From positions 666,170 through 730,169 of the forward strand of contig JACEVL010000106.1 in assembly GCA_020284085.1 (NCBI GenBank): a DNA stretch of 64,000 nucleotides, written 5' to 3'. This document shows positions 1-11,650 of this stretch, one piece after another (position 1 is the first letter of the stretch; each line of letters starts with the position of its first letter). Position numbers and translations under genes: made by a program. This DNA is from Aporrectodea caliginosa. Lineage: Eukaryota > Annelida > Clitellata > Crassiclitellata > Lumbricidae. The notes under the pieces were generated by a model. The model was not told the origin of the DNA. It did no database searches and saw only the letters and a program-made list of their open reading frames with translations.

Positions 1-91
1 ATTAATTTCAACACACGTAATTATGTAGGGTATATTATATACACACCGTATATATATATATATATATAAAATCTTATCTAATCTAATCTTA

Positions 92-1015
92 TATGGTGTT
101 CCTCAGGGAAGCATACTTGGACCACTTCTATTTTTAATTTACATTAATGATCTTCCCACCTCCTCTACTCTTCTTCGTTATATCCTGTTTGCTGACGACT
201 CTAATGCTTTCTTACCCCACTCCTCCTATGAGCAGTTGATTGGTCTGGCAAATAAGGAATTAGCTTGTGCAAGTGACTGGTTCAGAGCCAACAAACTTAC
301 ACTTAATCTCACCAAAACCAATTACATCATTTTTAGATCTAGTAAAAAGCTTATTCCAAGCTCTGAAAGTCGGCTCACAATCAAAGATATATTAATTCCA
401 CAGGTTGACTCCACTAAATTCCTTGGTGTCTTTGTCGACCAGCATCTGAAATGGAACGTTCATACCTACGAAATATCGAAAAAGATCATGAAAAATATTG
501 GTATAATAATAAGAATTGCTCATCTTCTCCCCCCTATAATATTGACGAACCTGTACTCTGCCTTAATTCAACCCTACCTTTCATATTGTAATTTCATTTG
601 GTCTTCTACCTATCCAACGCATCTAGCTAAACTAAAACTCTTACAAAAAAAAGCTATACGAATCATAACTAAATCTCCTTACAAATCTCATACAAAACCA
701 CTTTTCCAAGATCTCAAAATTTTAAATATCGACCAACTTAGATACGTACAAACATGTGAAGTTATGTACAAATATGCCAATAACCTCTTACCTGCCGCTT
801 TCCTGTGCTTTTTTGCTCCTGTCACGATGTCTATACCTACCAGAAGTAACCGTGCTTATATGAGTATATATGCAAGAACCAATACCCGTAAATTTGCTAT
901 ACGGTACCAGGGTCCTCTGGCATGGACCAATCTACCGAGTGACATCCGTGGTGTTCCCAATCTAGCTCACTTCAAACGACTTACTCGCGCATACGCATTA
1001 AACTCTGTTATATGA
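92..1015 (+). CDS. Non-LTR retrotransposon reverse transcriptase, C-terminal part (5'-truncated)
   Basis: Open frame without stops from the left part of the window to a stop at about 1015. It begins inside the reverse transcriptase domain: GVPQGSILGPLLF (RT block B) at about 95-135, then FADD, the catalytic block, near 190-200. The rest is the thumb and C-terminal region with TKFLGVFVDQHLKW and PYLSYCNFIW, typical of CR1/Jockey-type LINEs. The frame is open upstream of the first in-frame start-like codon, so this is a truncated ORF2 and not an independent gene. The 3' end follows at about 1230-1273 with a (GAATT)n tail. The copy looks young because the frame is intact. The endonuclease domain and the first RT blocks are missing, as expected for 5' truncation. 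Confidence 0.85.
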   Translation, partial: YGVPQGSILGPLLFLIYINDLPTSSTLLRYILFADDSNAFLPHSSYEQLIGLANKELACASDWFRANKLTLNLTKTNYIIFRSSKKLIPSSESRLTIKDILIPQVDSTKFLGVFVDQHLKWNVHTYEISKKIMKNIGIIIRIAHLLPPIILTNLYSALIQPYLSYCNFIWSSTYPTHLAKLKLLQKKAIRIITKSPYKSHTKPLFQDLKILNIDQLRYVQTCEVMYKYANNLLPAAFLCFFAPVTMSIPTRSNRAYMSIYARTNTRKFAIRYQGPLAWTNLPSDIRGVPNLAHFKRLTRAYALNSVI

Positions 1016-1265
1016 TTCCGGTTTTTCTTTCCCACAGTCCTTCTACCTATACATGCTTACTTTCTACTCAGTCACATACTTATACGTTCAGGCCCCTACC
1101 CAGCGGGATCCGTCCCTTCAGGTGTGCCTATTGCTCCCATGTAATCTAACTGTAAAAGTTTTGTGTCTTAGCAATTTTGTTATTGCAAAAAATTGTTCTT
1201 GTACTGTTCTGGAATTGTAACTGTTTTGTTTTTACCGGGATCAATAAATGAATTGAATTGAATTG

Positions 1266-1273
<8 letters not shown>
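1015..1273 (+). mobile_element. LINE 3' UTR and (GAATT)n tail
   Basis: This stretch follows the RT stop codon. It ends with AATAAATGAATTGAATTGAA-type short tandem repeats, the usual 3' terminus of CR1-like LINEs. It confirms that the upstream frame is the end of a LINE. Confidence 0.65.

Positions 1274-1335
<62 letters not shown>
1274..1335. repeat. (TA)n microsatellite
   Basis: Nearly pure TA dinucleotide run between the LINE tail and the next element. Its TA steps are natural targets for the mariner-type element that follows. Confidence 0.95.
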
Positions 1336-1904
1336 CTGTGTCCGGAAAAAGGGACCCCTTATGGTAATACGAAAAAGACTAGTAAATGTTCATCGATTTT
1401 TAAAATTCCAAGACCATTTTAATCCTGACATAATTATCAACAAAACTGTCATTTATGAACGGCCCAGTTAAAAAAATTACGTCATAATGACGTCTTGAAA
1501 TACCAAATTGTAAAAACAACACGGCTAGAAAATGCTGCTATTGGCCAATGGCGCGCTCGTCTTGAAGCTTGTGTTGAGGCCGAAGGCGGACACTTTGAGA
1601 ACGCCTTGTAGTCTAATATTATTCAGATATAAAAATTAAATTAAACTAAACTTTATAATTGATAAATGACAGTTTAAAATAATATTGAAACTTTTAGATG
1701 ATTTTTTGTGCCGTCCTTGACACTTGAATTTTGATGAAAATGACGTCATTATGACGTCATTATTAAATAACAAAAACTTTCATACTTTAACCAGTATTTA
1801 GCAAATTATATCAGGATTAAAATGGTCTTGGAATTTTAAAAATCGATGAACATTTACTAGTTTATTTTCATATTACCAAAAGGGGTACCTTTTTTTCCGA
1901 AGTG
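1336..1904. mobile_element. Tc1/mariner-type MITE or deletion derivative
   Basis: The ends are inverted copies of each other over about 95 bp: TCCGGAAAAAGGGACC on the left against GGTACCTTTTTTTCCGA on the right. Both share an inner block with CTAGTAAATGTTCATCGATT. The element is flanked by TA on both sides and sits in a (TA)n tract. A small coding remnant inside (1546-1611, plus strand) reads RLEACVEAEGGHFEN then stop, which matches the C-terminal tail of Tc1/mariner (IS630) transposases. It is therefore a collapsed mariner-like element of about 570 bp. Confidence 0.8.
1546..1611 (+). pseudogene. C-terminal scrap of a mariner-type transposase
   Basis: In-frame run QWRARLEACVEAEGGHFEN followed by Ala-Leu and a stop codon. 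The ACV-A-GGHFE block is characteristic of the end of Tc1/mariner transposases. The catalytic DDE domain is absent, so it cannot be active. A diverged version of the same tail occurs on the minus strand at 19640-19715. Confidence 0.7.
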
Positions 1905-2199
1905 TAGTATATATATATATATATATTATAATACAGGTAGGTAGTACAGACTTTGCTAGATAAGCAATACTAATGATTAGTACTACAACTGGCAATTAAT
2001 TATCATGTAGCATTATATACTTCCCATTGTGCGAAGTATAATTAATTTCCTAAACGGATCGAGGACCACCTCTAAATATTATCCGATTTTAATGAAATTT
2101 TTTATGAAATTTTATTTCTATGAACCTAACGTCCTAACAACTTGGAGGGGTTAGGGCGAGAGAAATAGAAAAACTATTTTTTTACTCTATGCTAAGAGA

Positions 2200-2350
2200 C
2201 ACCCTAATATATATATAATTATATATATATATATAATTATATATATATATGTTGGATGGATGGATAGATCGATGTATGGATGGATGTACGTAGGTATGCA
2301 AGCATGCACGCATGTATGTTTGTATGTATGCATGCATGTATGCTGCAAGG
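2200..2350. repeat. Compound microsatellite (TA)n, (GGAT)n, (TATG)n
   Basis: TA-rich runs interrupted by AATT are followed by GGATGGAT and then GTATGTATGCATGCATG words. The minus-strand open frame through here (Ile-Tyr and His-Pro-Ser repeats) is a by-product of the repeats. Confidence 0.9.
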
Positions 2351-2499
2351 TATAAGTAAGTAAGTGAGTAAGTAATTAGGTAAATTAATAAGCAAGAAAG
2401 TGTATCCTTTATTATACCAAATACATACTGCATTTTAGTTTACAAAGAAGTCGCATATAATTATGGTTTAGGGAAGTCTATCATACCGTAAATGTCAAA

Positions 2500-3190
2500 C
2501 TAATTATTAGGTGGAGTGAAAAACGAAAATTTGAAATTTGAAAATTAATAGTGACCAAAAGTTGCCTAATGATATGGGGTCAAAAAATGTTGAAAACATT
2601 TTAGCAAGAATTATTAATGTCTTCCGCCCCCACCAGAAGGCCAAAGTTACGAAAAATTGCGTTTTTTCGAGAAAATTGCAGGTTTTCTTGTAAAATATTC
2701 GAAATGAAAACTAATCAACTGTCATTCCTAATACCATCACCCATGCTTCGTGACATGTCGCTAAGCCTGAAGACGGTTAAACACTAATAACTTGTTTTAC
2801 CCTTCAAGGTTTTTCAACCCATAGTATGTCATTCGCTTCAGCTATGGACCGCCTTTCTAACGGTACATTGTGATGCGGGCGGGATTGTTTACTAAATAAT
2901 TATACATTTGTTTTAATTTGTTTACCGTTTTGATGCAGTTTTTTGCAATCTTTTATTGATTCTGTTTTCATTTAAGTTGAATGCGCAATTTGTCCAATGA
3001 ATTGATTGCTACGAACATTCCATTTTGATCATGGATAATTGCGAAATGTTAAAGCATAAATATGCAACGCCTGCTCGTTCTAAAACGTACTTTTCGTTGT
3101 TCGGACACTGACAGAAACTACGGCAGACTGTTCTAATCACATAATTATGAGAAATGTGTCTCTGTTCAACTGGTCCACTCTCTTGACCTT
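2500..3190. repeat. Left arm of a 5.7-kb inverted repeat
   Basis: The sequence from GGTGGAGTG near 2512 to about 3190 recurs inverted at about 7470-8230. Shared words include AAAGTTGCCTAATGATATGG, CTTCCGCCCCCACCAGA and TGCGGGCGGGATTG (right arm diverged). Both arms join a LINE reverse transcriptase fragment in the same relative orientation. I recognise no gene inside. Confidence 0.75.
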
Positions 3191-3905
3191 CTCTCTCTAA
3201 TGCCTCCTCGTCAGTCTGAATTTAGGAAATTCCACTCGACGGTAATCTCTTATGGCGAGTCTTCTGGCAGATATATTTCATGATGTAGACTGTGGCCATG
3301 TCTCTCAACGCTTCCTCTATGAGATTAGTGCCGCTTTTGACACTGTTGATTTCACCATCCTCTTAGATCGGCTGTCTAAGTCATTTGGGATTTTTGACCC
3401 TGCTCTTTTTTGCCTCCATTCTTATTCTTATTCTGTCGTTTTCGGTCCTACCCGCTCTACCAGTCTACCTGGGTTCATTTCTCTTATGACTCACCTCAGG
3501 GCTCTGCCCTTGCTCCCCTTCTGTTTATCTTGTATACCTTTGATCTAGCTGCGGTTCTTGGTTCATTCGGTGTCCTGTCCCACCCAGTTGCTGATGACAC
3601 GCAGGGTTACCTTCATGGCTCTGTCTACACAGCTGATGCTATGGATGAACGCAATCTAAAGGTTTTAGTTGCCCTTGATCGATTCGATGGTTGTCTGCAA
3701 TAGTCGTGTATAAACCAGGACAAGACCCAGTACATTTGACTCGGTAGCCGATCCCAGCTGGTCAAGACTGATGCTGAGTCCCTTCGCCTTAGTTTTTCCA
3801 ATGTGGACTTTTCTTCCTCTGTGCGTGATTTTGGATTCATTCTCGATCCTGACCTCTCTCTCTGTCTGATCATGTCAGTGGTGTCTTCCCCTCGTGTTTC
3901 TACAT
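3190..3905 (+). pseudogene. Reverse transcriptase fragment of an L2/CR1-type LINE
   Basis: Frame-shifted RT remnants run through this stretch: PPRQSEFRKFHST near 3200, EISAAFDTVDFTILLDRL at about 3320-3375 (block A, F-D-AFD), DSPQGSALAPLLFILYTFDL at about 3488-3545 (block B with a Gly-to-Ser change), VADDT near 3590 (block C) and SVRDFGFILDPDLSL near 3825. At least two frames are needed, so the copy is inactive. It ends abruptly near 3905, where the sequence switches to unrelated DNA. Confidence 0.8.
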
Positions 3906-4169
3906 ATGCGCTATTTAAAACCAGAGAAGATCCATACCCAGGCCAGTGTCTTCACTGACAAAAAGACAGGTTTTCAGGCGTTTACGAAACTGGTCACAGG
4001 AAAGAGAAAGAAAGTCAACCCTAAGGGACTGTGGCAGTCAGTTCCAGCAGGAGGGCACACAGAAGCGAAACTCCTAGAATGGGTCATAGAGGTACGCATT
4101 CGAGGGACAACCAAGTGGCCACGGGTCGAAGACGGAAGGGAGCAACCACCAGGCAGAGCAGAAACTTGA
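3894..4169 (+). other. Short unassigned open frame next to LINE fragment
   Basis: A 91-residue frame, basic and hydrophilic, beginning in LINE-derived sequence and passing into DNA that matches nothing I recognise. There is no signal peptide, membrane segment or obvious domain. It is probably a chance frame in repeat debris. It is listed because this stretch holds nothing better. Confidence 0.2.
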
Positions 4170-4449
4170 GTACACGAGGCATTTAGATTGTGTGGTGCAA
4201 AGCCGGTATCATGAAAATAATAGAGTATCCGTCCTAAGACTACACTGGACAACAAATTTTAACTTTTTTTGCTTCCTAAAAAACTTTAGCTGTTTTATAT
4301 AGATTTTGGTACGCTGAATCCAGTGGTGTTCTCAGAAACTTTGTATCACGTAAGGTTTTTGAGAAAAAGGGTTGCAAGATTGTAAAAGAAATGCCCAGAA
4401 ATTTACTTAGTTCATACATTTACAATGTACTGTTATTTACTTTTTGGAC

Positions 4450-5500
4450 ATTTTAAAACTGAACAGCCGCTGATTTGCGTTTGTATTCAATATCAGAAGC
4501 CTCTATGATCAATGTAAAAGTCATCAGCCAGCATTATAATTCTCCACACACCCTGGAGTCGTTTCTCCATTGTGGCAATGTCCTGATGTTTGCCATGTTA
4601 ATCGCTGAAATCACAGATTTGCTAGATTAAATCCAGACGGGAATTAAAGAATTGTATTTTAGAACAACCATCAGATGTAATGCGTGAAGTATCTTTCCAA
4701 CCAACTGAATATAATTTTGCTGATCTATTTTAACCGAGAAGGTTAACGTCCTCTCAAAGACTGCCACCGAGTTAACTCAATTTTATTCAGGAGTTCGTCA
4801 AAGCGACTGTCTTTCATCAGTTCTCTTATCTGTGGACCAGGAAATATGCCTTCTCATGTCTTGGCTTCACTTATGCGAGGAAACTTGTCTCTTAAGATTT
4901 TTGATATCCCCTTCCCCTCTTTGTTCAATGTCTTGACAAAGTTTTTCACTAGTCCAAGCTTGATGTGAGGAGGTGGCAAGAAAATCTTACTGGGTTCAAC
5001 AAGTGGTTCGTAATAAACTTTCCCTTGGCGTGGTACCAAATGTTTACGACGTGGCCAGTTGGTAGCGGCAATCTTTAGCATGACTGACCCACTCACAAAT
5101 GAAACAATACTTCGTATATCCTAGCTACATCCAATAAGAAGCTGAAGAAGTGCTACCAATTTCAAATCACCATGCAGTTAACAGTTGTGCCTACTGACTG
5201 GATAGATGACAGTAACAGTTTATATTATTAGTTCCCTGTGCCAACAGATTACAGCCCTGAATCTGAGAGCACAGCAATTCCGCTTGATCCTTTCTCGAAT
5301 TTCAGTCCCTGAATAGGTTATTGAATTTTACCTCAGGTTGAGTTATCAAATGAGGCTCACGGCACTGCAGTGGTTGGAAATCAGGATCAATACAGTCTTC
5401 TGTTCCCTTTTTCACATTTTCACCAATGTCTCCGATGGTAAAAACAGCTCGTGGATTGGGTAGACCTACAGGAAGGCTGTCAACATGTGGTAGTGGTCTC
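4450..5500 (-). pseudogene. Relic of a widespread uncharacterised multicopy metazoan protein family (copy 1)
   Basis: Minus-strand blocks in several frames, in order: LPHVDSLPVGLPNPRAVF near 5480, HGDLKLVALLQLL near 5160, the conserved VYYEPLVEPSKIFLPPPHIK and GLVKNFVKTL at about 4940-5020, KFPRISEAK at about 4858, and EYKRKSA near 4470. I know this block order from many uncharacterised proteins repeated in invertebrate genomes, with His-Ile-Lys-Leu-Gly and a Tyr-Lys-Arg-Lys-Ser C-terminus. Function is unknown; high copy number suggests a mobile-element origin. Stops and frameshifts separate the blocks, so this copy is dead. A second copy lies at 27800-29470. Confidence 0.65.
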
Positions 5501-5799
5501 AGTGCCGATCGAAGATTAGGATATTCAATATTGGTTTCTTGCTTTTGGAAGAATGGCCAAAAACATTTGTGAAAAAGAAACAGCAGTTTGAAACATAATT
5601 TTTTGCTCCCTTGATATCATTGGAATGGCAAACGGCGTATAGATGGCCGAAAACCAGTAATCCATGCTCTGAGATTGACTGTGTAAGATGTGCAACAAAT
5701 TTTAGGTACCCAATCTTTATCCTGATCGCCAACTTTATCTCCAAGTACTGTACAGTTCATATGCTTTCTTAGCAAGGGAGTCACCGCCTTCTTTTGAGA

Positions 5800-6765
5800 T
5801 ATTTAAGTGACTCGCCGTAGTTGTAACACAACGGCTGTTGAAGCATATACGTTACATTTCGCTCAACTTAATTGCTACTCTAACGTTTGAAAAAAAGAAT
5901 ATATTGCCATAATGGTGAACCCACATATATTTATTCTTAAGTATGCTCCATTCTATTTATTTCCGTTGATCATCAACATACGTACAAACTGACATCAACG
6001 CGTCTGTATATGTAGCCTCCTTTTATAGCGTGTCCTGCCAACATCCTTCATGACTAAGCATGCTGGACATGCCCAGGCATGCCTAAGCCTTACATTTACA
6101 TTGAACGTTGTGCAACCTGCACTGAGTGCATGTCCAGGCATGCCTGGGATACACAAAACACCATACCTTTTGGGCTGCATATAAATAGACTAAAAATGTG
6201 ACAGGATTTTCAAAAAATGGGCTATATGAAAAAATTTCTACGTGATAGGAAATTTTCAAGGTCATTTTCGTGATCAGCAGCCAAAAATACATAAGGTACA
6301 CCCAACAGTTTTCAGGAAGCAAAACTTCTGTTGTCCAGCTATCCGGGGGGATGTATGAATTTATCCCTCCGGATGGAATAAAGTAAACCGGTTTAGAGTA
6401 TCCAGGGGGATAAACCATTCTATTCCCCATCGTCATACGCATGACGATAGCCTCGGCGAAAATTCAGTCAAAATCACCAAAAATGAGGGTAAATTAATTT
6501 CAGGTCGAGGTACAAACTAAAGATACGCAACTTAAAATATTTTATGTGTACAATAAATCCAAACAGTACGACTGAATACACCTTAGAAACCACCGAAAAA
6601 TGAAAACTAAACCGAATACTCCATTTCGCTAAGGGGGAGATACTCGTGTATGGGGATACTCTATTTCGTGACACCGGCAAGACTATTTCGCATGAGGGAG
6701 AAGATCTTGAATTGGATGCGTTGGCGATAGGGAAACCAGTGAAGGGAGTATCGGATGCCATCCTA
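5800..6765. other. No recognisable gene
   Basis: AT-rich sequence with only short frames on both strands. The only local structure I see is a cluster of palindromic words such as GGCATGCC near 6060-6150. A short (TA)n run closes it at about 6763-6784. Confidence 0.6.
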
Positions 6766-7125
6766 TATATATATATATATATATTCGTTTAATTGGATTC
6801 AATTGCTGACATACCGCAGCCATTTACACGAGAGAAGAAATGTCTTAGAAAGTTAATAAAAATAAATGAAATCAAATAAACAAACAGTTTAAAGAGTAAA
6901 TCGGTCATAGTCAGAAAGTGGGGGCCATGGTCGAGTGTCTATACAGTACTCGGGAAATGTAATTCCTGTCGTCCTTTCTCGGAAGCTCAAAGTTGTGAGG
7001 GCGAGGGCGCAGACTATATGGCCTGTGAACCCTTGGTGGAAACAGGTTGAGCAGGACGTGCGTGTTCTGTCGCATCACAGCTCGCAACAGCCGGTCCTCG
7101 ATGTCGCGTACAAGCGCATCAACGC

Positions 7126-7470
7126 TCATGATGTCGGGCGGTAGAAATCCCAAACGCTGCATCTTATTATGGAATCGCTCGAGCCTTGACCGGTCCTGAG
7201 CCGGGCAGAGGCGTTAAGGGTGCACTGAAGCTTAGATGCATTTATAGAGGATAAGCCAAAGTAGATGGCATTCCCACAGTCAATCCTAGCGAAGATCAAC
7301 GCATGGACCAAAGTCGTGATAGCAAGTAGAGGAAGTGATTGGCGTAAGTAGTAGAAACACGAGCGGGAGATACCATTAACGTGATCAGACAGAGAGAGGA
7401 CAGAATCGAGAATGAATCCAAAATCACGCACATAAGAAGAAAAGTGCACATTGGAGAGAAAAGGTGAAGG
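7126..7470 (-). pseudogene. LINE reverse transcriptase fragment, C-terminal (L2/CR1 type)
   Basis: The minus strand reads SYVRDFGFILDSVLSLSDHV, then GISRSCFYYLRQ, LVHALIFARIDCGNAIYFGL and ASKLQCTLNASARL. This is the region downstream of the catalytic core of the same LINE family as 3190-3905. Its 5' side joins the right inverted arm (from 7470) directly at the point where copy 1 would have its catalytic domain. The copy therefore seems to have lost that part by internal deletion. Confidence 0.75.
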
Positions 7471-8230
7471 CAGTGGACCAGTTTAACAGAGACACATTTC
7501 TCATAAAATTATGTGATTAGAACAGTTTGGTGTAGTTCCTGCTCATGTCCGAACAACGAAAAAGTAGGCCTACGTTTTAGAACGAGGAGGCGTTTATGCT
7601 TTGACATTACACAATTATTCATGATCAAAATGAAATGTTCGTAGCAATCAATTCATCAGACTAAGTGCGCATTCAGCTTAAATGAAAACAGAATTAATAA
7701 AAGATTGAAAAAACTATACTAAAACTGTAAAAAAAATTAAAACAAATGTGTACTATTAAACAATCCCGCATCACAATGTACCGTTAGAAAGGCGGTCCAG
7801 AGCTGAAGCGAATGACATACTATGGGTTGAAAAATCTTGAAGGATAAAAAGTTATTAGTGTTTAACCGTTTTCAGGCTTAGTGACATGTCACGAACCAGA
7901 GGTAATGGTTAAAAGTTTATAACTTCTACAAATATGGGCATATTCTGAAAATTAGTATATCATTTTATTCCGTTTTAAGAGCTCTTTCCAGCAGTATATT
8001 GAATAGCAGTTGATTAGTTTTGAATTAGAATATTTACAAGAAAACCTTCAATTTGATCAAAAAACCCATATATTTAGAAACTTTAGTCCTCTGGTGGGGG
8101 CGGAAGACAATAATATTTTAAAAATCTTTTCTACATTTTTTTGACCCCATACCATTAGGCAACTTTTTGGTTGCTACTACTTTTCAAATTTCTAATTTCC
8201 GTTTATTCACTCCACCCTACTAATTATGCC
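7470..8230. repeat. Right arm of the 5.7-kb inverted repeat
   Basis: Reverse complement of about 2500-3190, with small indels. The arm ends near CACTCCACCCTACTAATTATG at 8205-8227. No gene is seen in it. Confidence 0.75.
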
Positions 8231-8299
8231 AATTCTCCTGGCGTTAAAAATCATCAAAAAGCCCACATCAATTATTAATACCGCAAGTTAACAGTTTGC

Positions 8300-8512
8300 C
8301 ACAGCAAACATTTATAATGCCGATGATAATTATATTAAAGTTATATATAAAACATTTATAACGCGGATGGTAATTATATTAAAATTATTATATGAAACAT
8401 GTATAATGCGGATGATAATTTTATAAAAATTATAATATAGGCCTAGCGCCTCTGCGTAGGTATCATGAAGGGGCGCTATATAAAAACTCTGATTGATTGA
8501 TTGATTGAATTA
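8300..8512. repeat. Three tandem units of about 43 bp followed by a SINE-like 3' tail
   Basis: Units starting near 8308, 8349 and 8394 share TATAATGCGGATGATAAT. A further related unit stands alone near 10225. After them, GAAGGGGCGCTATATAAA and a (GATT)n run at 8468-8508 match the tail of the tRNA-derived SINE at 35221-35508, so this is a truncated SINE 3' end. Confidence 0.6.
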
Positions 8513-9240
8513 TAATATGCCCTAGTTGCATCTAAAAAAAATCGGCGGCCGCGGCGCGGCGCGGCGCGGCGTGGTCGGCGCCAGTGACGGATCCAGGAAG
8601 TTTGTGAGGGGCAAAATGGCCGTCCGAACTTTTAAAATATTTTTAATTTCCACAGTGTAATGGTAGCATTTCAGGATGTCATCTGAACAAATTGCTCTAT
8701 TATTTCAGTGCTGATAGGAATAAGCCGTCACTCACAGTTAGGATATAGTTTGAGTCGCGTTTGAGTTTGAAGGCATATATTTTTTGAAAGTAATATAAAC
8801 ACTAGAAAATACGTTCAATTTCCAAGAACGCCATAATAGTCCGTCGGCAAATGTTAAGATTTAACTTTTTGTAAAAATTTTGAGTATAATCTTGGCAACT
8901 ATGCTTTTTACATCTACATACCTCACTGATCATGAAAAATGATGTTGCCAGTTTTTCTTTTTGGTCCCGGGTAGTTTTGAATACGTTCAAAACTACCATG
9001 AAAAACACATGAAAAATTTAATGATATAGAACAGGCAATCTAGCTCAAGTATACATTGAACCTGGGCAAAATGGCTTCAGAAGCCTGCTAAACGGTTTCC
9101 TGCTCAGTTTCCATTGCTGAATAACATATTCAAAATGCCCTAAAGTTACACCACGGTATCACCCCAAAAATGCATTTTAACCAAGATGGCGGCCAATTAT
9201 GGCCGTCAACACAGAAAAGAGTATATATCAGGTAATATGG
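8513..9240. other. No recognisable gene; short GC-rich patch
   Basis: A GGCGCGGCGCGGCGCG patch sits at about 8545-8580 in otherwise AT-rich DNA. CAGTGACGGATCCAGG near 8582 resembles a hAT end, but I found no partner end. Minus-strand frames here are short. Confidence 0.5.
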
Positions 9241-9270
9241 CGGTGGTGGTGGTGGTGGTGGTGGTGGTGG

Positions 9271-9336
<66 letters not shown>
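9241..9336. repeat. Compound microsatellite (GGT)n(GAT)n
   Basis: About ten GGT units pass directly into about twenty GAT units. The apparent poly-Val/poly-Met protein across it is an artefact of the repeat. Confidence 0.97.
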
Positions 9337-9337
<1 letters not shown>

Positions 9338-9339
9338 CT

Positions 9340-10670
9340 TCATAGCTTCGTGTCAAAGTGTTGCCATTACCCTAAAGTTTAAGCCCAACCCCTCCCATGC
9401 TGTATGACAAGTAAATTTTAATTATTTTCAATCTTCTAAACTTCTTTCAGCAATACCAAGCAGCCTTCGTTTCATAGCAGTTTAATCCACAGCAGTTGAA
9501 TGTGCAGATCGCAAATCCACTAGTAGAGATTTGCAATTTGGTCAAATTCATGCCTATCCAAAACGCTGTGTGATTTGGGTTTAGATGACTAGAAATTTGA
9601 TATATATATTACAAACTCTTGGAGAATAAGCTGCATGACAGGCTGAGTGTGTGCTAATTTGATGATGGATATGTATAAGCCTGCCTGATCATCAGATGGG
9701 ATATCATATCGAGGATGACTCATTCACTGGGTATGCGTTTTGTGAGTGGATGTTGCACATTGAAACGTGTAGTCTAAACGCTGAGAGAGAGAACACTTTG
9801 TTCATTCGGAGAATCAGGGTCAATTCAGGGTCATGCCAATCTTCCGTGGCCTGTCGAGGGTCTATCTGTCTGTCCCCTCCGGCCCTTCCCTACTTACATA
9901 CCATAGAGCATAGACAGAACAGCAATACTTGGGGAAGTACATTATTTGGGTTAAGAAAACAACCAAACCTCGCCCATGCCAGGCTCGTGGCCCGTTGGGG
10001 CAGCGCGCCATGCCGGGCGTGTCTGGTCTTGAGGTGCGCCGGCATACAACCAGGAGGTGCGCCGAGGCGGTCCCCAGGCCAATGGCTTCATACGGCTTGT
10101 CTATCTGTCTACGTCTGTGCCTGTGCCTCTCTGTCTCTGTATGTCTGGCTGTCCCTGGCTGTCTGCCTCTGTCTATCTGTGTCTACTTCTACGGGCCTAC
10201 ATCAAGCCCATACGTCCATATATGAAACCTTTGTAATGCGGATGATAATTATTTTACAATTATAACATAATTATTATATAACTGTATAGATGTTTTCCCG
10301 TCCTAAGACGGCTAAAACAATTCGAAAATATCAAGAGATGCGTCTTCTTGTGCTATGAATGACGTAAGTCTTCTCCATCCCTCCCTCTCTCCCTCCCTCC
10401 CGTACTTCCGTGCAGCACGATTCTAGCTACTCTGGACGCGTGTTATTACTCACCCTGTTCAAACCAATCGCCGTATAGTGGTTTGAAATCGAGGTCGTTC
10501 CCTCTGTCTGACGAATCCCAACAGGTCGGAGCCGCATGTAGCATCCTCGCAACTGTTGCTGCTCTTGAAACGTCTCTATCATTGCTCATTTCAGTCCGTG
10601 AGCGCCAAGAACTGCAGTGTGTGCAAAGACTGTGGCCTTTGAGTTGATATCACCGACACCTTGGTCGAAG
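9340..10670. other. No recognisable gene; TGTCTG-rich low complexity at 10090-10190
   Basis: The plus-strand frames in 9696-10265 run through a CTGTCTGTGTCTGTCT-rich stretch and have Cys/Leu/Ser-rich translations with no domain. I do not call a gene. Confidence 0.5.
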
Positions 10671-10680
10671 TTAAGATGCT

Positions 10681-11520
10681 TCATAGACTCCAAGTATTTT
10701 CATTTTGTCCACCCTGATTATAATTTTTCTGGTCATGTTGTGGCTTAATTTCATGTTGAATTATTCTGCCCATAGCGAAACATGGCTTAGTTCTGACTGT
10801 ACCGTCGAAGTTTTCCGCCGGGAAAAGGAAGAAGCTGTTATCCGCGTATTTAACAATTCTGTTGGTTAGATGCTTTGGTTCCAGTTTCGATATTGCTATT
10901 ATGAAGTTGACAGGGCCCAACTGAGCCATAGACCATGATGGCGTTGATCTTTATGTCGGCTGATGTAATGCCTACTAACTTTGTTATTGGACGCCGTCCA
11001 TCAAGGAAATTTACAATATGATACCATATGGGCATTTTTGAGAGCTGCTCTGTTAGGTATGCAAGGCGCACCGTAACGAATGCTCTTGAGAAGTCGAAGA
11101 CGATCTACTGGACGTTTGGGCTGGTTGTTAGCATTTCAATCAGATGCTATTATATTAATAGCAATTAGGGCAGCAGACGCTGAACCGGTCGGTCTAAATG
11201 CAAATTGGTCTGAGAAATTACTGTTGTACTGCGTAACGGTCAGTATCGTGTAGAAAAACTGCCGAACTACCAGCCTCTCGAAGCATCTGCATATGATTGA
11301 CGTTATCGAGATTGGCTGGTAATCAGCTATACACTCATCGGCCTCCGCACCTTAGGCACGGGTGTTATGGTGCTCGTCTTCCATTGCTGTGGTAAATACG
11401 AATCTCGTATGGCCATGTCGTAGAGCAGCGTAATTGGTTTTAACATTGTCGCCGCCATTCTACTCAGCAGCCACGGTGGCAGTTCGTCAGTCCTGTAGCT
11501 GTTCGTGCCGCCACCTCCAA
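10681..11520 (-). pseudogene. LINE reverse transcriptase relic (second CR1-like clade)
   Basis: Minus-strand pieces, 5' to 3': DELPPWLLSRMAATMLKPIT near 11470, QQWKTSTITPVPKV near 11375, RPISITSI-type block near 11310 and SDQFAFRPTGSASAALIAI near 11170. Then follow KMPIWYHIVNFLDGRRPITK at about 10980-11040, a block B remnant, and NRIVKYADNSFFLFPAENF at about 10800-10865, where the catalytic YADD has become YADN. Several frames and stops are present, so the copy is dead. The clade is the same as the fragment inside the hAT element at 30456-30800. Confidence 0.8.
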
Positions 11521-11650
11521 CCCACGAAAGACGGCAAACTCATCCAAGATGCTCTGATCCCCGGTGACAACGGTGCGCTTTAGTTGAGCAGGGGCGTATA
11601 GTGCGGATCCGTTTATATGGTCAGGCGCCTCTTACCCGCCATTACGAGAC

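Noticed and set aside
8582..8600. Left end of a hAT element (CAGTGACGGATCCAG)
   Set aside because: No matching right end or 8-bp duplication could be found downstream.
9186..9407. Poly-Val/poly-Met protein
   Set aside because: Translation of the (GGT)n(GAT)n microsatellite.
9696..10265. 189-residue plus-strand frame
   Set aside because: Half of it lies in a CTGTCTGTCTC-rich tract and the rest has no domain, no splice evidence and a competing overlapping frame.
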